64,000 bases of DNA from Stanieria sp. NIES-3757. GTDB lineage: Bacteria > Cyanobacteriota > Cyanobacteriia > Cyanobacteriales > Xenococcaceae. The DNA lies in contig AP017375.1 in NCBI GenBank assembly GCA_002355455.1, forward strand, positions 3,348,001 through 3,412,000, written 5' to 3'. Below the pieces are notes generated by a model, which was not told the DNA's origin, did not search any database, and saw nothing but the letters and a program-made list of their open reading frames with translations. The number at the start of each line of letters is the position of its first letter. The first letter of the stretch is position 1. The position numbers and the translations under genes were made by a program. Below, piece after piece: positions 33,200 to 42,733 of the stretch.

Positions 33200-36100
33200 A
33201 TGAGTAATATATCTGAAAGAATAGCTGCACTTTCTCCAGAACAGAAAGCTTTATTAGAACGTCGTCTTCATCAAAGAAAGTTAAATAATTTAAAATTCCA
33301 AGCAGAAATCAAGCCTCAAAAAAAATCTGATGAGGTGATTTTGTCTTACGCTCAAGAAAGACTCTGGCTCCTTGATCAGTTACAGCCAGAACTTCCTTTA
33401 TACAATGAAATTAATCTTTTTAAGCTAACAGGTTCTCTCGCTCTTTCATTATTAGAAAAAAGCTTTAATCAAGTTCTTCAACGTCATCAAGTTCTGCGTA
33501 GTAAGTTTATCACCAAAGATGGAAAACCAGTTGCTCAAATTGTTCCTCTTCAATGGGTAACTTTGTCTGTTGTAGAAATCGAGGAGCAATCAAACCCTGA
33601 AGCTAGAGCGATCGCTTTAGCTACTCAAGATGCGCGAATACCTTTTAATTTATCGTATTTTCCGTTATTTCGTCTGAGATTGTATCAGATATCGCAACAA
33701 GAATATCTTTTGCTACTGGTAGTTAATCATATCATCTGTGATGGTTGGTCGATGGGTATTTTTATCCGCGAAGTAGTTACTCTTTATCAAGCTTTCCTGG
33801 AAGGAAAACCATCACCTCTACCAGAATTATCGATTCAATATGCAGACTTTGCTTGGTGGGAAAAACAGTTACCAGATAATATTTATGCAACTCAACTGAA
33901 TTACTGGGAGAAACAATTAAGCGGTAGTTTGCCTCATCTAGAAATTCCTACTCTTCATCAAGAAATCAAAACCAACAAAGTAAATTCTTGCCGAGGTGCA
34001 AGGGAATCAATTTTATTATCGCCACAACTAAGTCAGGCACTCAAAACTTTAAGTCAACAACAAAATGTCACTTTGTTTATGTTGCTCTTAGCAGCATTCA
34101 AAGTTCTGTTATCTCGCTATACCGCTTTAGAAGATATTTTAGTTGGTTCTGTGATCGCTAATCGAAACCGCCCAGAATTAGAAGATGCGATCGGTCTTTT
34201 TCTCAATACCTTAGTACTACGAAGTGATTTATCAGGCAATCCAACTTTTATCGAGTTACTTCAACAAGTTAAACGAGTAGCTCTTGAAGCTTATTCTAAT
34301 CAAGATTTACCCTTTGAAAAATTAGTTGCTCATTTACATCCCGAAAGAAATACTAGTCAGTCGCCTTTATTTCAGGTGATGTTTATTTTGCATAATCTGC
34401 CAAGTTCCGATTTAAAGCTACCAGGGTTAACTGTAGAAGAAGTCGCGATCAATAATGGCATGGCACTATTTGATCTTACCCTAGAAATTAAAGATAGAGA
34501 GAGTGGTTTAGAGGTTTGCTGTGAATATAATTGTGACCGCTTTGGGGTTGATCAGATCAATAAAATGTTACTTCATTATCAAACCCTGTTGGAAAATGTG
34601 GTTGTCAATCCCGATTTGCATCTATCTCAAATTAATCTGTTAACTGAAGCAGAAAAACAGCAATTATTGTTTGAATTTAATGATAATAGTCGAGATTATC
34701 CTGTCAACCAAACCATAGATCAATTATTTGAGACTCAAGTAGCCAAAACTCCCGAAGCAATTGCAGTAATTGATCGGCAGTCTCAATTAACTTATCGCGA
34801 ACTGAATGCTAAAGCCAACCAACTAGCAAGATTACTGCAAAGTTTAAATTTACAACCAGGAGAATTGGTTGGTATTTGGCAGGAAAGAAGTGTTAATTTT
34901 GCGATCGCTATCCTAGCAGTATTAAAAGTAGGTGGGGTTTATGTTCCCATCGATCACACTTATCCACCAGAAAGAATCACCTATCTACTTAGCAATAGTG
35001 CAAGTAGGATTGTACTAAGTGATGATTTATGTCTCAAGAATTCTGTTAGTATTTTAGAAAATTGTCCTCATTTAAAATATGTTGTCTCGGTAGATAGTTG
35101 GAATTGTTCTGATGTTCCTATACTTCAAAGCTCTACAATCTACACTACAGAAGATTTTCAAACATTACCAACAGAAAATTTAGAACTTGATCTGACAGGA
35201 ATTGAGCCAGCATACACGATTTATACCTCTGGTTCAACAGGAATGTCCAAAGGAGCGATGATTAGACATGGTGGCGCAATTAATCACATCTATGCTCAAT
35301 ACGATGCCCTTCAATTAACCTCAAATCTAACCTTTCTACAAAGTGCGCCCGCCTCATCCGATATTTCCGTCTGGCAATTCTTAGCACCCCTTCTAATCGG
35401 TGGCAAAACCATCATCATCGACACCGAAACCGTCTGCGATCCCCCCAAGCTATTTCAAACCATTCAACAACAACAAATTACTTTAGTAGAATTAGTACCC
35501 CAAGTACTCAAAAACTTACTGCAATACCTAACAGATTTATCTCCCCAAGCTAGACAACTACCATCTCTAGAATGGATGATGGTAACAGGAGAATCAGTAT
35601 CCGTAGAACTAGTCAATCATTGGCTGCAATTATATCCCAACCTACCAGTAGTTAATGCCTATGGCCCATCAGAAGCTTCTGATGACATTACTCAAGAGAT
35701 TATTACTCAACCCCTACCAACAAATCAAAGAAGTGTTTCAATTGGTAAACCTCTAGCCAACTTAAACCTCTACATCTTAGACCGCAACCTACAACTAGTA
35801 CCAATCGGAGTAGCAGGAGAAATCTGTGTCTCAGGTTATGGAGTAGGGATAGGATATTGGCGCAATCAAGAGAAAACCAAAGCGAGTTTTGTTCCCAATC
35901 CCTTCGTAGGGGCGATTTGCGAATCGCCCCTACCCCATTCCCTGATTTATAAAACAGGAGATTTAGGGCGATGGTTACCCGATGGCAGGATTGAATATCT
36001 AGGTAGAATCGATCATCAGGTCAAAATACGGGGATATCGGATTGAATTAGGGGAAATTGAGACTGTTTTAAGTCAATATCCAGAGATTAAAGATTGTGTA

Positions 36101-38008
36101 GTTAGCGATCGCGAAGATAGTTTAGGAGATAAAAAATTAGTTGCTTATTATCTTGCTGAAGAAAAATTAGAACCAATAAAACTAAGGGATTTCCTCAAAT
36201 CTAAATTACCAGAATATATGATTCCTTCTGCTTGGGTACAATTGAAGGCGTTTCCTTTGACTCCCAATGGCAAGATTGATCGCAATTCTTTACCCATTCC
36301 TGATTTTACTTCAACTACTACCCAATATCTTGCTCCTCGTAATGCTACAGAGGAAACTTTAGTTGGGATCTGGCAAGAAATTCTTAACGTTCCCCAAGTA
36401 GGTATTGATGATAATTTCTTTGAATTGGGGGGACATTCTCTACTAGCGACTCAAGTTGTCTCTAAGATACGTCAAAGTTTATCGGTTGAGTTACCTCTAC
36501 GGTGTCTGTTTGAATATCCAACCGTCGCTCAATTAGCTGATCAAATAGCAAGCAGTGTTGCTCAAGAAATACCTCCAATTAAACCTGTAGCTAGAGATCA
36601 AGATTTACCTTTATCCTTTGCTCAACAACGTCTATGGTTTTTGGCTCAATTAGAACCAGAATCCTATGCCTACAATGGCTCTAGTATTTTAGAACTCAAA
36701 GGTGAACTTAATCTAGAGGCACTTACAGCAAGCATCAACGAAATTGTCAGAAGACATGAGGTATTACGAACGAGTTTTACCGTAGTTGATGGGCAACCAA
36801 AACAAAAAATTGCTCCTGAGTTAAAAATTAATTTAGCGATCTCACCTTTACAAAAGTTATCGCCAACTGAACGGGATGCCGAAATCAAAAGACTGATACA
36901 AGTTTATACCCAACAAGTATTTGATTTAAGCCAAGCTCCTTTATTTAGACTTAACCTTTTTGAACTGGAGACTAATCAACATCTGTTGTTACTTACCATG
37001 CATCATATTATCTCCGATGCTTGGTCAACAGGGGTATTTATTCAGGAACTTTCGGCACTTTATACAGCTTTTGTTAATAATCAACCAAATCCTCTACCAG
37101 AATTAGCCATTCAGTATGCAGATTTTGCTGTGTGGCAACGGCAATTATTACAGGGAGAGTTTTTAGCAACTCAGTTGAATTATTGGGAGCGACAATTAAG
37201 CCATAATCTTTCTGTATTAAATTTACCTACTACTCGCTCTAGACAAGAAGTTACTACTAACCCCAGTGCGCTGGAAACCTTTTTAATTCCTGTCGAGTTA
37301 TCCCAAGCAATTGGGGAACTATCTCGTCGAGAAGGAGTAAGTTTGTTTATGACTGTGTTAGCAGTTTTGCAGGTGTTACTCCAACGCTACACCAATCAGG
37401 ATGACATTGTAGTCGGTACAGATGTAGCTAATCGTAACTGCTCGGAAATCGAACCTTTAATTGGTTTCTTTGTCAATTTATTGGTTTTAAGAACAGATTT
37501 AAGCGGTAATCCTACTTTTACGGAGTTATTACAAAGAGTACGCCAAGTAACCCTAGGAGCTTATGCTCATCAAGATTTACCTTTTGATCGTTTGGTTAAA
37601 GCTTTACAACCCCAAAGATATTTAAGTTATACCCCGCCTCTATTTCAGGTTTTATTGGTAATGCAAAATACTCCGATGCCTGTGTTTGAGTTACCCGGAT
37701 TGAGTTTAACACTGAGGGAAGTAGAAGATACCACCACCAGATTCGATTTGGCTTTGTTTTTGAAAGAAACTGAAGCTGGAATTGAAGGGGAATGGCAATA
37801 TAACGCCGATTTATTTGCCCAAACTACGATTATCAGCCTGTCAACTCACTTCCAAAATTTACTCAACAGCGTGACGGAAACACCCGATGCTCGCATTAAT
37901 AATCTCAAAATGTTGAGCGATCAGGAGCAAGAAGAAATAAATCAAGCAAAACAACACAAAAAACTTTCTAAATTAAATAAATTTAAAGCAATAAAACAAA
38001 ACTATTAA
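33200..38008 (+). CDS. NRPS C-A(Dab)-T-C
   Basis: 1602 residues. The first C domain (about 45-480) has NHIICDG at 176-182: the first His is Asn, but the catalytic second His is kept. The A domain (about 490-1010) gives the code DIWEMTADDK. This differs in one position from DIWELTADDK of the 2,4-diaminobutyrate module of pyoverdine PvdL, so Dab is the predicted substrate. A carrier domain (GGHSLLA, Ser near 1079) and a second C domain (about 1130-1580, HHIISDA from 1268) follow. That C domain has no A domain in the same protein, so it condenses onto the Asp loaded by the next gene product. The A-domain core is nearly identical in DNA to that at 45385-46281. Confidence 0.95.
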   Translation: MSNISERIAALSPEQKALLERRLHQRKLNNLKFQAEIKPQKKSDEVILSYAQERLWLLDQLQPELPLYNEINLFKLTGSLALSLLEKSFNQVLQRHQVLRSKFITKDGKPVAQIVPLQWVTLSVVEIEEQSNPEARAIALATQDARIPFNLSYFPLFRLRLYQISQQEYLLLLVVNHIICDGWSMGIFIREVVTLYQAFLEGKPSPLPELSIQYADFAWWEKQLPDNIYATQLNYWEKQLSGSLPHLEIPTLHQEIKTNKVNSCRGARESILLSPQLSQALKTLSQQQNVTLFMLLLAAFKVLLSRYTALEDILVGSVIANRNRPELEDAIGLFLNTLVLRSDLSGNPTFIELLQQVKRVALEAYSNQDLPFEKLVAHLHPERNTSQSPLFQVMFILHNLPSSDLKLPGLTVEEVAINNGMALFDLTLEIKDRESGLEVCCEYNCDRFGVDQINKMLLHYQTLLENVVVNPDLHLSQINLLTEAEKQQLLFEFNDNSRDYPVNQTIDQLFETQVAKTPEAIAVIDRQSQLTYRELNAKANQLARLLQSLNLQPGELVGIWQERSVNFAIAILAVLKVGGVYVPIDHTYPPERITYLLSNSASRIVLSDDLCLKNSVSILENCPHLKYVVSVDSWNCSDVPILQSSTIYTTEDFQTLPTENLELDLTGIEPAYTIYTSGSTGMSKGAMIRHGGAINHIYAQYDALQLTSNLTFLQSAPASSDISVWQFLAPLLIGGKTIIIDTETVCDPPKLFQTIQQQQITLVELVPQVLKNLLQYLTDLSPQARQLPSLEWMMVTGESVSVELVNHWLQLYPNLPVVNAYGPSEASDDITQEIITQPLPTNQRSVSIGKPLANLNLYILDRNLQLVPIGVAGEICVSGYGVGIGYWRNQEKTKASFVPNPFVGAICESPLPHSLIYKTGDLGRWLPDGRIEYLGRIDHQVKIRGYRIELGEIETVLSQYPEIKDCVVSDREDSLGDKKLVAYYLAEEKLEPIKLRDFLKSKLPEYMIPSAWVQLKAFPLTPNGKIDRNSLPIPDFTSTTTQYLAPRNATEETLVGIWQEILNVPQVGIDDNFFELGGHSLLATQVVSKIRQSLSVELPLRCLFEYPTVAQLADQIASSVAQEIPPIKPVARDQDLPLSFAQQRLWFLAQLEPESYAYNGSSILELKGELNLEALTASINEIVRRHEVLRTSFTVVDGQPKQKIAPELKINLAISPLQKLSPTERDAEIKRLIQVYTQQVFDLSQAPLFRLNLFELETNQHLLLLTMHHIISDAWSTGVFIQELSALYTAFVNNQPNPLPELAIQYADFAVWQRQLLQGEFLATQLNYWERQLSHNLSVLNLPTTRSRQEVTTNPSALETFLIPVELSQAIGELSRREGVSLFMTVLAVLQVLLQRYTNQDDIVVGTDVANRNCSEIEPLIGFFVNLLVLRTDLSGNPTFTELLQRVRQVTLGAYAHQDLPFDRLVKALQPQRYLSYTPPLFQVLLVMQNTPMPVFELPGLSLTLREVEDTTTRFDLALFLKETEAGIEGEWQYNADLFAQTTIISLSTHFQNLLNSVTETPDARINNLKMLSDQEQEEINQAKQHKKLSKLNKFKAIKQNY
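35217..36092 (+). repeat. Dab adenylation-domain duplication, copy 1
   Basis: About 870 bases nearly identical to 45385-46281, apart from scattered differences and a different insert at 35906. Sequence outside these limits differs clearly between the two genes. Recent gene conversion or domain copying is the likely cause. Confidence 0.85.
35903..35945 (+). repeat. In-frame palindromic insert, first Dab A domain
   Basis: 'gtaggggcgatttgcgaatcgcccctac' (35906 on) encodes VGAICESPLPHS between VPNPF and IYKTGD. It is the same repeat family as in the PKS at 28984. Confidence 0.8.
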
Positions 38009-38033
38009 CTTTTTACTTTTTACTTTTTACTTT
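38008..38033. repeat. ACTTTTT heptamers between NRPS genes
   Basis: About 3.7 copies of ACTTTTT occupy the 63-base gap between two synthetase genes. The same heptamer recurs at 59760-59784. Confidence 0.75.
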
Positions 38034-38071
38034 CTGCCTACTCTTTACTGACTATCTAGGATTTTAACTTT

Positions 38072-41000
38072 ATGCCAACTCCAACTCTTCAAAGTTTTCA
38101 GCTTTCACCTCAACAACAAAGACTGTGGTTGTTACAACAAAATGATGCGAACTATGTAACTCAAGCTGCGATCGCGATTGAAGGTAATTTACGGCTAACT
38201 AGATTAAAGGAAGTTGTTGAACAAATTGTCGCTCGTCATCAAATTTTGAGGACAAACTTTTGTCGTTTACCTGGTGTCAAACTGCCAGTAATGACTATCA
38301 GCGATCGCAATTCCTTTGGTTGGAAAGAAAAACAGTTGAGCGATCGCGAATTCAATCTTGAGGAGTTGTTTGAGTTAGCTAGAAAGCAAGAATATAACCT
38401 AGAAAGCGAGCCAATCTTACGGTTAGTTTTATGCCAAGTGGCAACAAATAGCTACATCTTACTAATTACTTTACCTACTTTATGCGGCGATCGCTGGACG
38501 TTGAAGAATCTGTTTAACGAGATTGTTGATGGTTATTCTAACTCTCTAGATCTCTCAGAGGATGAAGTTGTACAGTATGTTCAATTTTCTGAATGGCAAA
38601 ATGAATTACTGACAGATGAAGATGCTGAAACAGCACAACAATTTTGGCAGCAACAACAACTTCCTTCGGTGAGATTACCTGGAGAGCATAAGTCTGACAA
38701 CTCATCACCAATGGTGATTAAGAGTTTAGAATTAGCGATTTCTTCAGAGTTAACCACTCAACTAGAAACAATTGCTCAAAAGTATCAAACTTCCACTGAA
38801 TTAATTTTATTAGCCTGTTGGCAAATATTGATTTGGCGGATCACAGAAGCACAAAATCTAGTAATTGGGATGGAATGCGATCGCCGAGAATATGAAGAAA
38901 TGCACTCAATTATGGGATTATTGGCTACCTGGCTGCCAATTAAGAGTGATTTCACCCCAGAGCTAACTTTTACTGACGTTTTAAAATTAACTAAACAGAC
39001 TTTAGAATCAGTTCAAGAATGGCAAGATTATTTTGTACTAGAAGAGGAATTCACCTTTCCTATTGGCTTTGAGTTTCAAGAATTTCCCACTCCCAGAAAT
39101 ACAGGAGAAGTATCTTTTACTCTGGTAAAACAATGCAGTTGCATTGAAAAATTTAAACTCAAACTCTCTGCTATTCTTCACGATACATTACGGCTAGAAA
39201 TTAATTACGATCGCAACTATTTCTCTCCAGAAAGCATTACGGCAATTGCTCAACAATTTCAAACCCTGTTAGCAGATGCACTTCAAAATCCTACTACCAA
39301 AATCGATCAATTAAATCTCCTTACTTCAAGCGATCGCCATAAGCTACTCTACGAATTCAATCAAACCCAACAAGATTATCCTCAAGATCGATGTATTCAT
39401 CAACTGTTTGAAGCACAGGTAGAAAAAACACCCGATCACATCGCTATTATTTTTGAAGAGAAACAGTTAACTTATGCTCAACTCAATCAAAAAGCCAATC
39501 AACTAGCTTCCTATCTACGCCAACGAGGTGTTAAACCTGAAGTTTTAGTAGGCTTGTACTTAGAAAAATCTCATCTAGCAATTGTCGCGCTGTTAGGAAT
39601 TCTCAAAGCAGGAGGCGCATACTTACCTTTAGATCCTAACTTCCCTGTCACTGCCTTGAGCGATCGCTTAGAAGCAACTGAGATAGTTGTAACTGATCAA
39701 AAATTAGCTTCTAATTCAGCTCAATTTACCAAAGAAGTAATATGTCTCGATCCAGACTGGCAAAAGATTGAGAATCAAAGTAATGCCAATCTCCCCAACG
39801 AAACACACAGAGAAAATCTAGCTTATGTGTTGTTTACTTCTGGTTCGACGGGAAAACCCAAAGGAGTCGCCATCGAACACCAACAACTCCTTAATTATTA
39901 CTATGCCATCTCAGAGAGAATCAATTTAGCCAAACATCAAAGCTTTGCCCTGGTTTCTTCCCTCACCGCCGACTTGGGCAATACAATGATTTTTCCTGCT
40001 TTGTTAACTGGGGGATGTCTGCATATCATTTCTCCAGAAATAGCAACTAATCCCGAAGCCTTTGCGGATTATTGCGATCGCTATGCTTTGGATTGTCTGA
40101 AAATTGTTCCTTCTCACCTCAATGCTTTACTGAGTGCAGCCAAACCGCAGAAAATCTTACCGAAAAAATGCTTAATTTTAGGCGGAGAGACTTTAAACTG
40201 GCAATTAGTCAATAAAATCCGACAATATCAACCTCATTGCCAAATTTTCAACCATTATGGCCCTACAGAAACCACTGTTGGCGTTTGTACTTTTGCTGTT
40301 ACCAACGAAACCACTGTCTCACCATCTGAAACAGTTCCGTTAGGTAAAGCGATCACTAATACTCAAATTTACCTTCTTGATTCCAATTTACAACCAGTAC
40401 CTATCGGTGTACCAGGAGAAATCTATATCGGTGGTTTACAGGTGAGTAGAGGTTATTTACATCAGCCTCAATTAACTGCTGAAAAGTTTCTTCCTAACCC
40501 TTTTTTAGAAGTCAGAAGTCAGAAGTCAGAATTCAGTTTCATTCCTTCTACTCTCTTATACAAAACTGGAGACAAAGCCCGATATCTACCCGATGGTAAT
40601 TTAGAATTTTTAGGTAGAATCGACCATCAAGTTAAAATTCGGGGTTATCGCATCGAATTAGGCGAAATAGAAGCGACATTACAACAACATCCTAGTATAA
40701 AAGACGCGATCGCTACAGTTACAATTGACAAATCTGGAACTAAACGTCTGGTTGCTTATCTCGTTCCCCAACCACAGCAAAAATTAAGTGACGCAGACTT
40801 GCAAAATTTCCTCAAACAAAGATTACCAGACTATATGGTTCCTGGGATATTTGTTCAGTTAAAAACTTTACCTTTAACCCCCAACGGCAAGGTAGATAGG
40901 CAAGCATTACCCGAACCAGAACGAGTTAAATCCCAGTCAGAAAAAGAGTTTGTTCCTCCTCGTAACCCCACAGAGGCAATTTTGGCGGATATTTGGACAA

Positions 41001-42637
41001 CTGTTTTAGAAATTGAACGAGTCAGCATTCATGATAATTTCTTCGAGTTAGGAGGAGACTCAATTTTAAGTATTCAAATTGTTGCCAAAATTAATCAAGC
41101 AGGGTTACAAGCTACTCCAAAACAAATCTTTGAATATCCTACTGTCGCTAGTTTAGCAGCCCAAATAACGACCAAGAAACTTACCCAAGAAATTGAAGTA
41201 ACTTCTCAAGAGGAAAATAATTATGAACCTCTTTTACTGGAATTAAAAGATAAAATTGCACCGAATTTATTAGAGTCAATTGAAGAGATCTACGAACTGA
41301 CACCCATACAAAAGGGTATCCTGTTCCACAGTTTATATGATTCTGAAAACGGACTTTATTTATTCCAAGCTACCTTTACTTTAAAAACCTTACTTGATCG
41401 CAATGCTTTTGAACAAGCTTGGCAACAAGTAGTCCAAAGACACACAATCTTACGCACAGGCTTTTATTGGGAAGATGTGGAACGACCCTTACAAGTTGTT
41501 TACAAACAGGTAACAGTCCCATTTGAATATCATGATTGGCGAGAAGTCGAGCAGCAACAAGATCAAATGAACTCTTTCCTGGAAAGCGATCGCTCTGATA
41601 GCTTCGATCTAGCTCAACCCTGTCCGATGCGTTTGACTTTATTCCGCTTGGCTGAAGATATCTACGAACTGGTTTGGACTAGACATTTTATTGTTGCAGA
41701 TGGTTGGTCTGCCCCGCTACTGTTAAATGAAGTAGTTCAAATTTATTTATCTATCTGTAAAAAACGAGAGTTATCTTTAGCTCCTAGTACTCCTTTCCGC
41801 AGTTACATTGACTGGTTACAAAAACAAAACCCATCTAAAGCAGAGCAGTTTTGGCGCACGATGCTCAAAGGAATTAAAACTCCTACTCCTTTAGATAATT
41901 TATATGGTTGTGATCAGCCAGATCCAGAATACGAAGATCGACAAATTGCTTTATCTCCAGACATGAGCAACGCGCTCAATGAGTTTGCCAAACAAAATCA
42001 CTTAACTTTAAATACTTTAATCCAAGGAACTTGGGCAATCTTACTAAGCTATTACAGTAGTCAGACAGAAGTGGTCTATGGCTGTACTGTTTCTGGTCGT
42101 CCGCCTGAATTAGATGGTGTGGAATCGATTGCAGGGATGTTACTTAATACTTTACCTGTCAGAGTGAAAGTTGATCCCAATGAGACTATTTTACCTTGGC
42201 TCAAACAACTCCAAAACTTATTAGTGGAAATCCGTCAATACGAATATAGTCCCTTAGTAGAAGTAAAAGCTTGGAGTGAAATTCCACCAAATTTACCTTT
42301 ATTTGAAAGTATTGTTGTCTTTGAAAATTTACCAGAACCTGAGAGTTTACGGGAAGATAAAAGAGAAATAGAAATTACTGACTTCAACACTTTTTATAAA
42401 ATTAATTATCCCATTACTATCGTTGTCGTTCCCGTTTTTCCTTTATTAGTAGGAATAAACTATGACTTTAATGTCGTTGCTCGCAGCACAATTGACGCGA
42501 TTTTAACTCATTTTGAAATTTTACTCGACTTTATTGTCAATCATCCTGATAGTTGTTTGAAAGATATCTCGCTCTTAACAGAAAAACAAAAACAAACTAT
42601 CGCGAGGTTAGAACAACAAGTTACTTTTAATTTTTAA
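38072..42637 (+). CDS. NRPS interface-A(Asp)-T-C
   Basis: 1521 residues. The N-terminal 440 residues are a condensation-superfamily domain in which the HHxxxDG position reads LPTLCGD (134-140), so it cannot catalyse by the usual route. This matches interface domains that dock aspartyl beta-hydroxylases in siderophore synthetases. The A domain (about 450-960) gives DLTKIGHVGK, an aspartate code. The carrier is GGDS (Ser near 995). A C domain (about 1080-1510) opens with LTPIQKGILFHSL, a start I associate with DCL-type domains, and has RHFIVADG near 1206. No epimerase is present. The insert before its TGD motif (40507-40552) is a heptamer repeat shared with the other Asp module. Confidence 0.94.
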   Translation: MPTPTLQSFQLSPQQQRLWLLQQNDANYVTQAAIAIEGNLRLTRLKEVVEQIVARHQILRTNFCRLPGVKLPVMTISDRNSFGWKEKQLSDREFNLEELFELARKQEYNLESEPILRLVLCQVATNSYILLITLPTLCGDRWTLKNLFNEIVDGYSNSLDLSEDEVVQYVQFSEWQNELLTDEDAETAQQFWQQQQLPSVRLPGEHKSDNSSPMVIKSLELAISSELTTQLETIAQKYQTSTELILLACWQILIWRITEAQNLVIGMECDRREYEEMHSIMGLLATWLPIKSDFTPELTFTDVLKLTKQTLESVQEWQDYFVLEEEFTFPIGFEFQEFPTPRNTGEVSFTLVKQCSCIEKFKLKLSAILHDTLRLEINYDRNYFSPESITAIAQQFQTLLADALQNPTTKIDQLNLLTSSDRHKLLYEFNQTQQDYPQDRCIHQLFEAQVEKTPDHIAIIFEEKQLTYAQLNQKANQLASYLRQRGVKPEVLVGLYLEKSHLAIVALLGILKAGGAYLPLDPNFPVTALSDRLEATEIVVTDQKLASNSAQFTKEVICLDPDWQKIENQSNANLPNETHRENLAYVLFTSGSTGKPKGVAIEHQQLLNYYYAISERINLAKHQSFALVSSLTADLGNTMIFPALLTGGCLHIISPEIATNPEAFADYCDRYALDCLKIVPSHLNALLSAAKPQKILPKKCLILGGETLNWQLVNKIRQYQPHCQIFNHYGPTETTVGVCTFAVTNETTVSPSETVPLGKAITNTQIYLLDSNLQPVPIGVPGEIYIGGLQVSRGYLHQPQLTAEKFLPNPFLEVRSQKSEFSFIPSTLLYKTGDKARYLPDGNLEFLGRIDHQVKIRGYRIELGEIEATLQQHPSIKDAIATVTIDKSGTKRLVAYLVPQPQQKLSDADLQNFLKQRLPDYMVPGIFVQLKTLPLTPNGKVDRQALPEPERVKSQSEKEFVPPRNPTEAILADIWTTVLEIERVSIHDNFFELGGDSILSIQIVAKINQAGLQATPKQIFEYPTVASLAAQITTKKLTQEIEVTSQEENNYEPLLLELKDKIAPNLLESIEEIYELTPIQKGILFHSLYDSENGLYLFQATFTLKTLLDRNAFEQAWQQVVQRHTILRTGFYWEDVERPLQVVYKQVTVPFEYHDWREVEQQQDQMNSFLESDRSDSFDLAQPCPMRLTLFRLAEDIYELVWTRHFIVADGWSAPLLLNEVVQIYLSICKKRELSLAPSTPFRSYIDWLQKQNPSKAEQFWRTMLKGIKTPTPLDNLYGCDQPDPEYEDRQIALSPDMSNALNEFAKQNHLTLNTLIQGTWAILLSYYSSQTEVVYGCTVSGRPPELDGVESIAGMLLNTLPVRVKVDPNETILPWLKQLQNLLVEIRQYEYSPLVEVKAWSEIPPNLPLFESIVVFENLPEPESLREDKREIEITDFNTFYKINYPITIVVVPVFPLLVGINYDFNVVARSTIDAILTHFEILLDFIVNHPDSCLKDISLLTEKQKQTIARLEQQVTFNF
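40507..40552 (+). repeat. AGAAGTC heptamer insert, first Asp A domain
   Basis: Just over three copies of AGAAGTC run in frame as LEVRSQKSEFSF, then IPST, between PNPF and LLYKTGD. An almost identical insert occurs at 55307. Confidence 0.8.
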
Positions 42638-42678
42638 ATTCATTTTTCTTAGAGACAAAATAACACTATTAAAGTCAA

Positions 42679-42698
42679 AGGCGAATGGCCATTCGCCT
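42679..42698. repeat. Palindrome in gap before ectB-like gene
   Basis: AGGCGAATGGCCATTCGCCT is a perfect 20-base palindrome followed by 'ctac', in the 96-base gap. It is related in style to the GGGCGATT repeats. It could also act as a hairpin in the transcript. Confidence 0.7.
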
Positions 42699-42733
42699 CT
42701 ACAAAAAACTCAACCATTCATCATTGTCAAACC

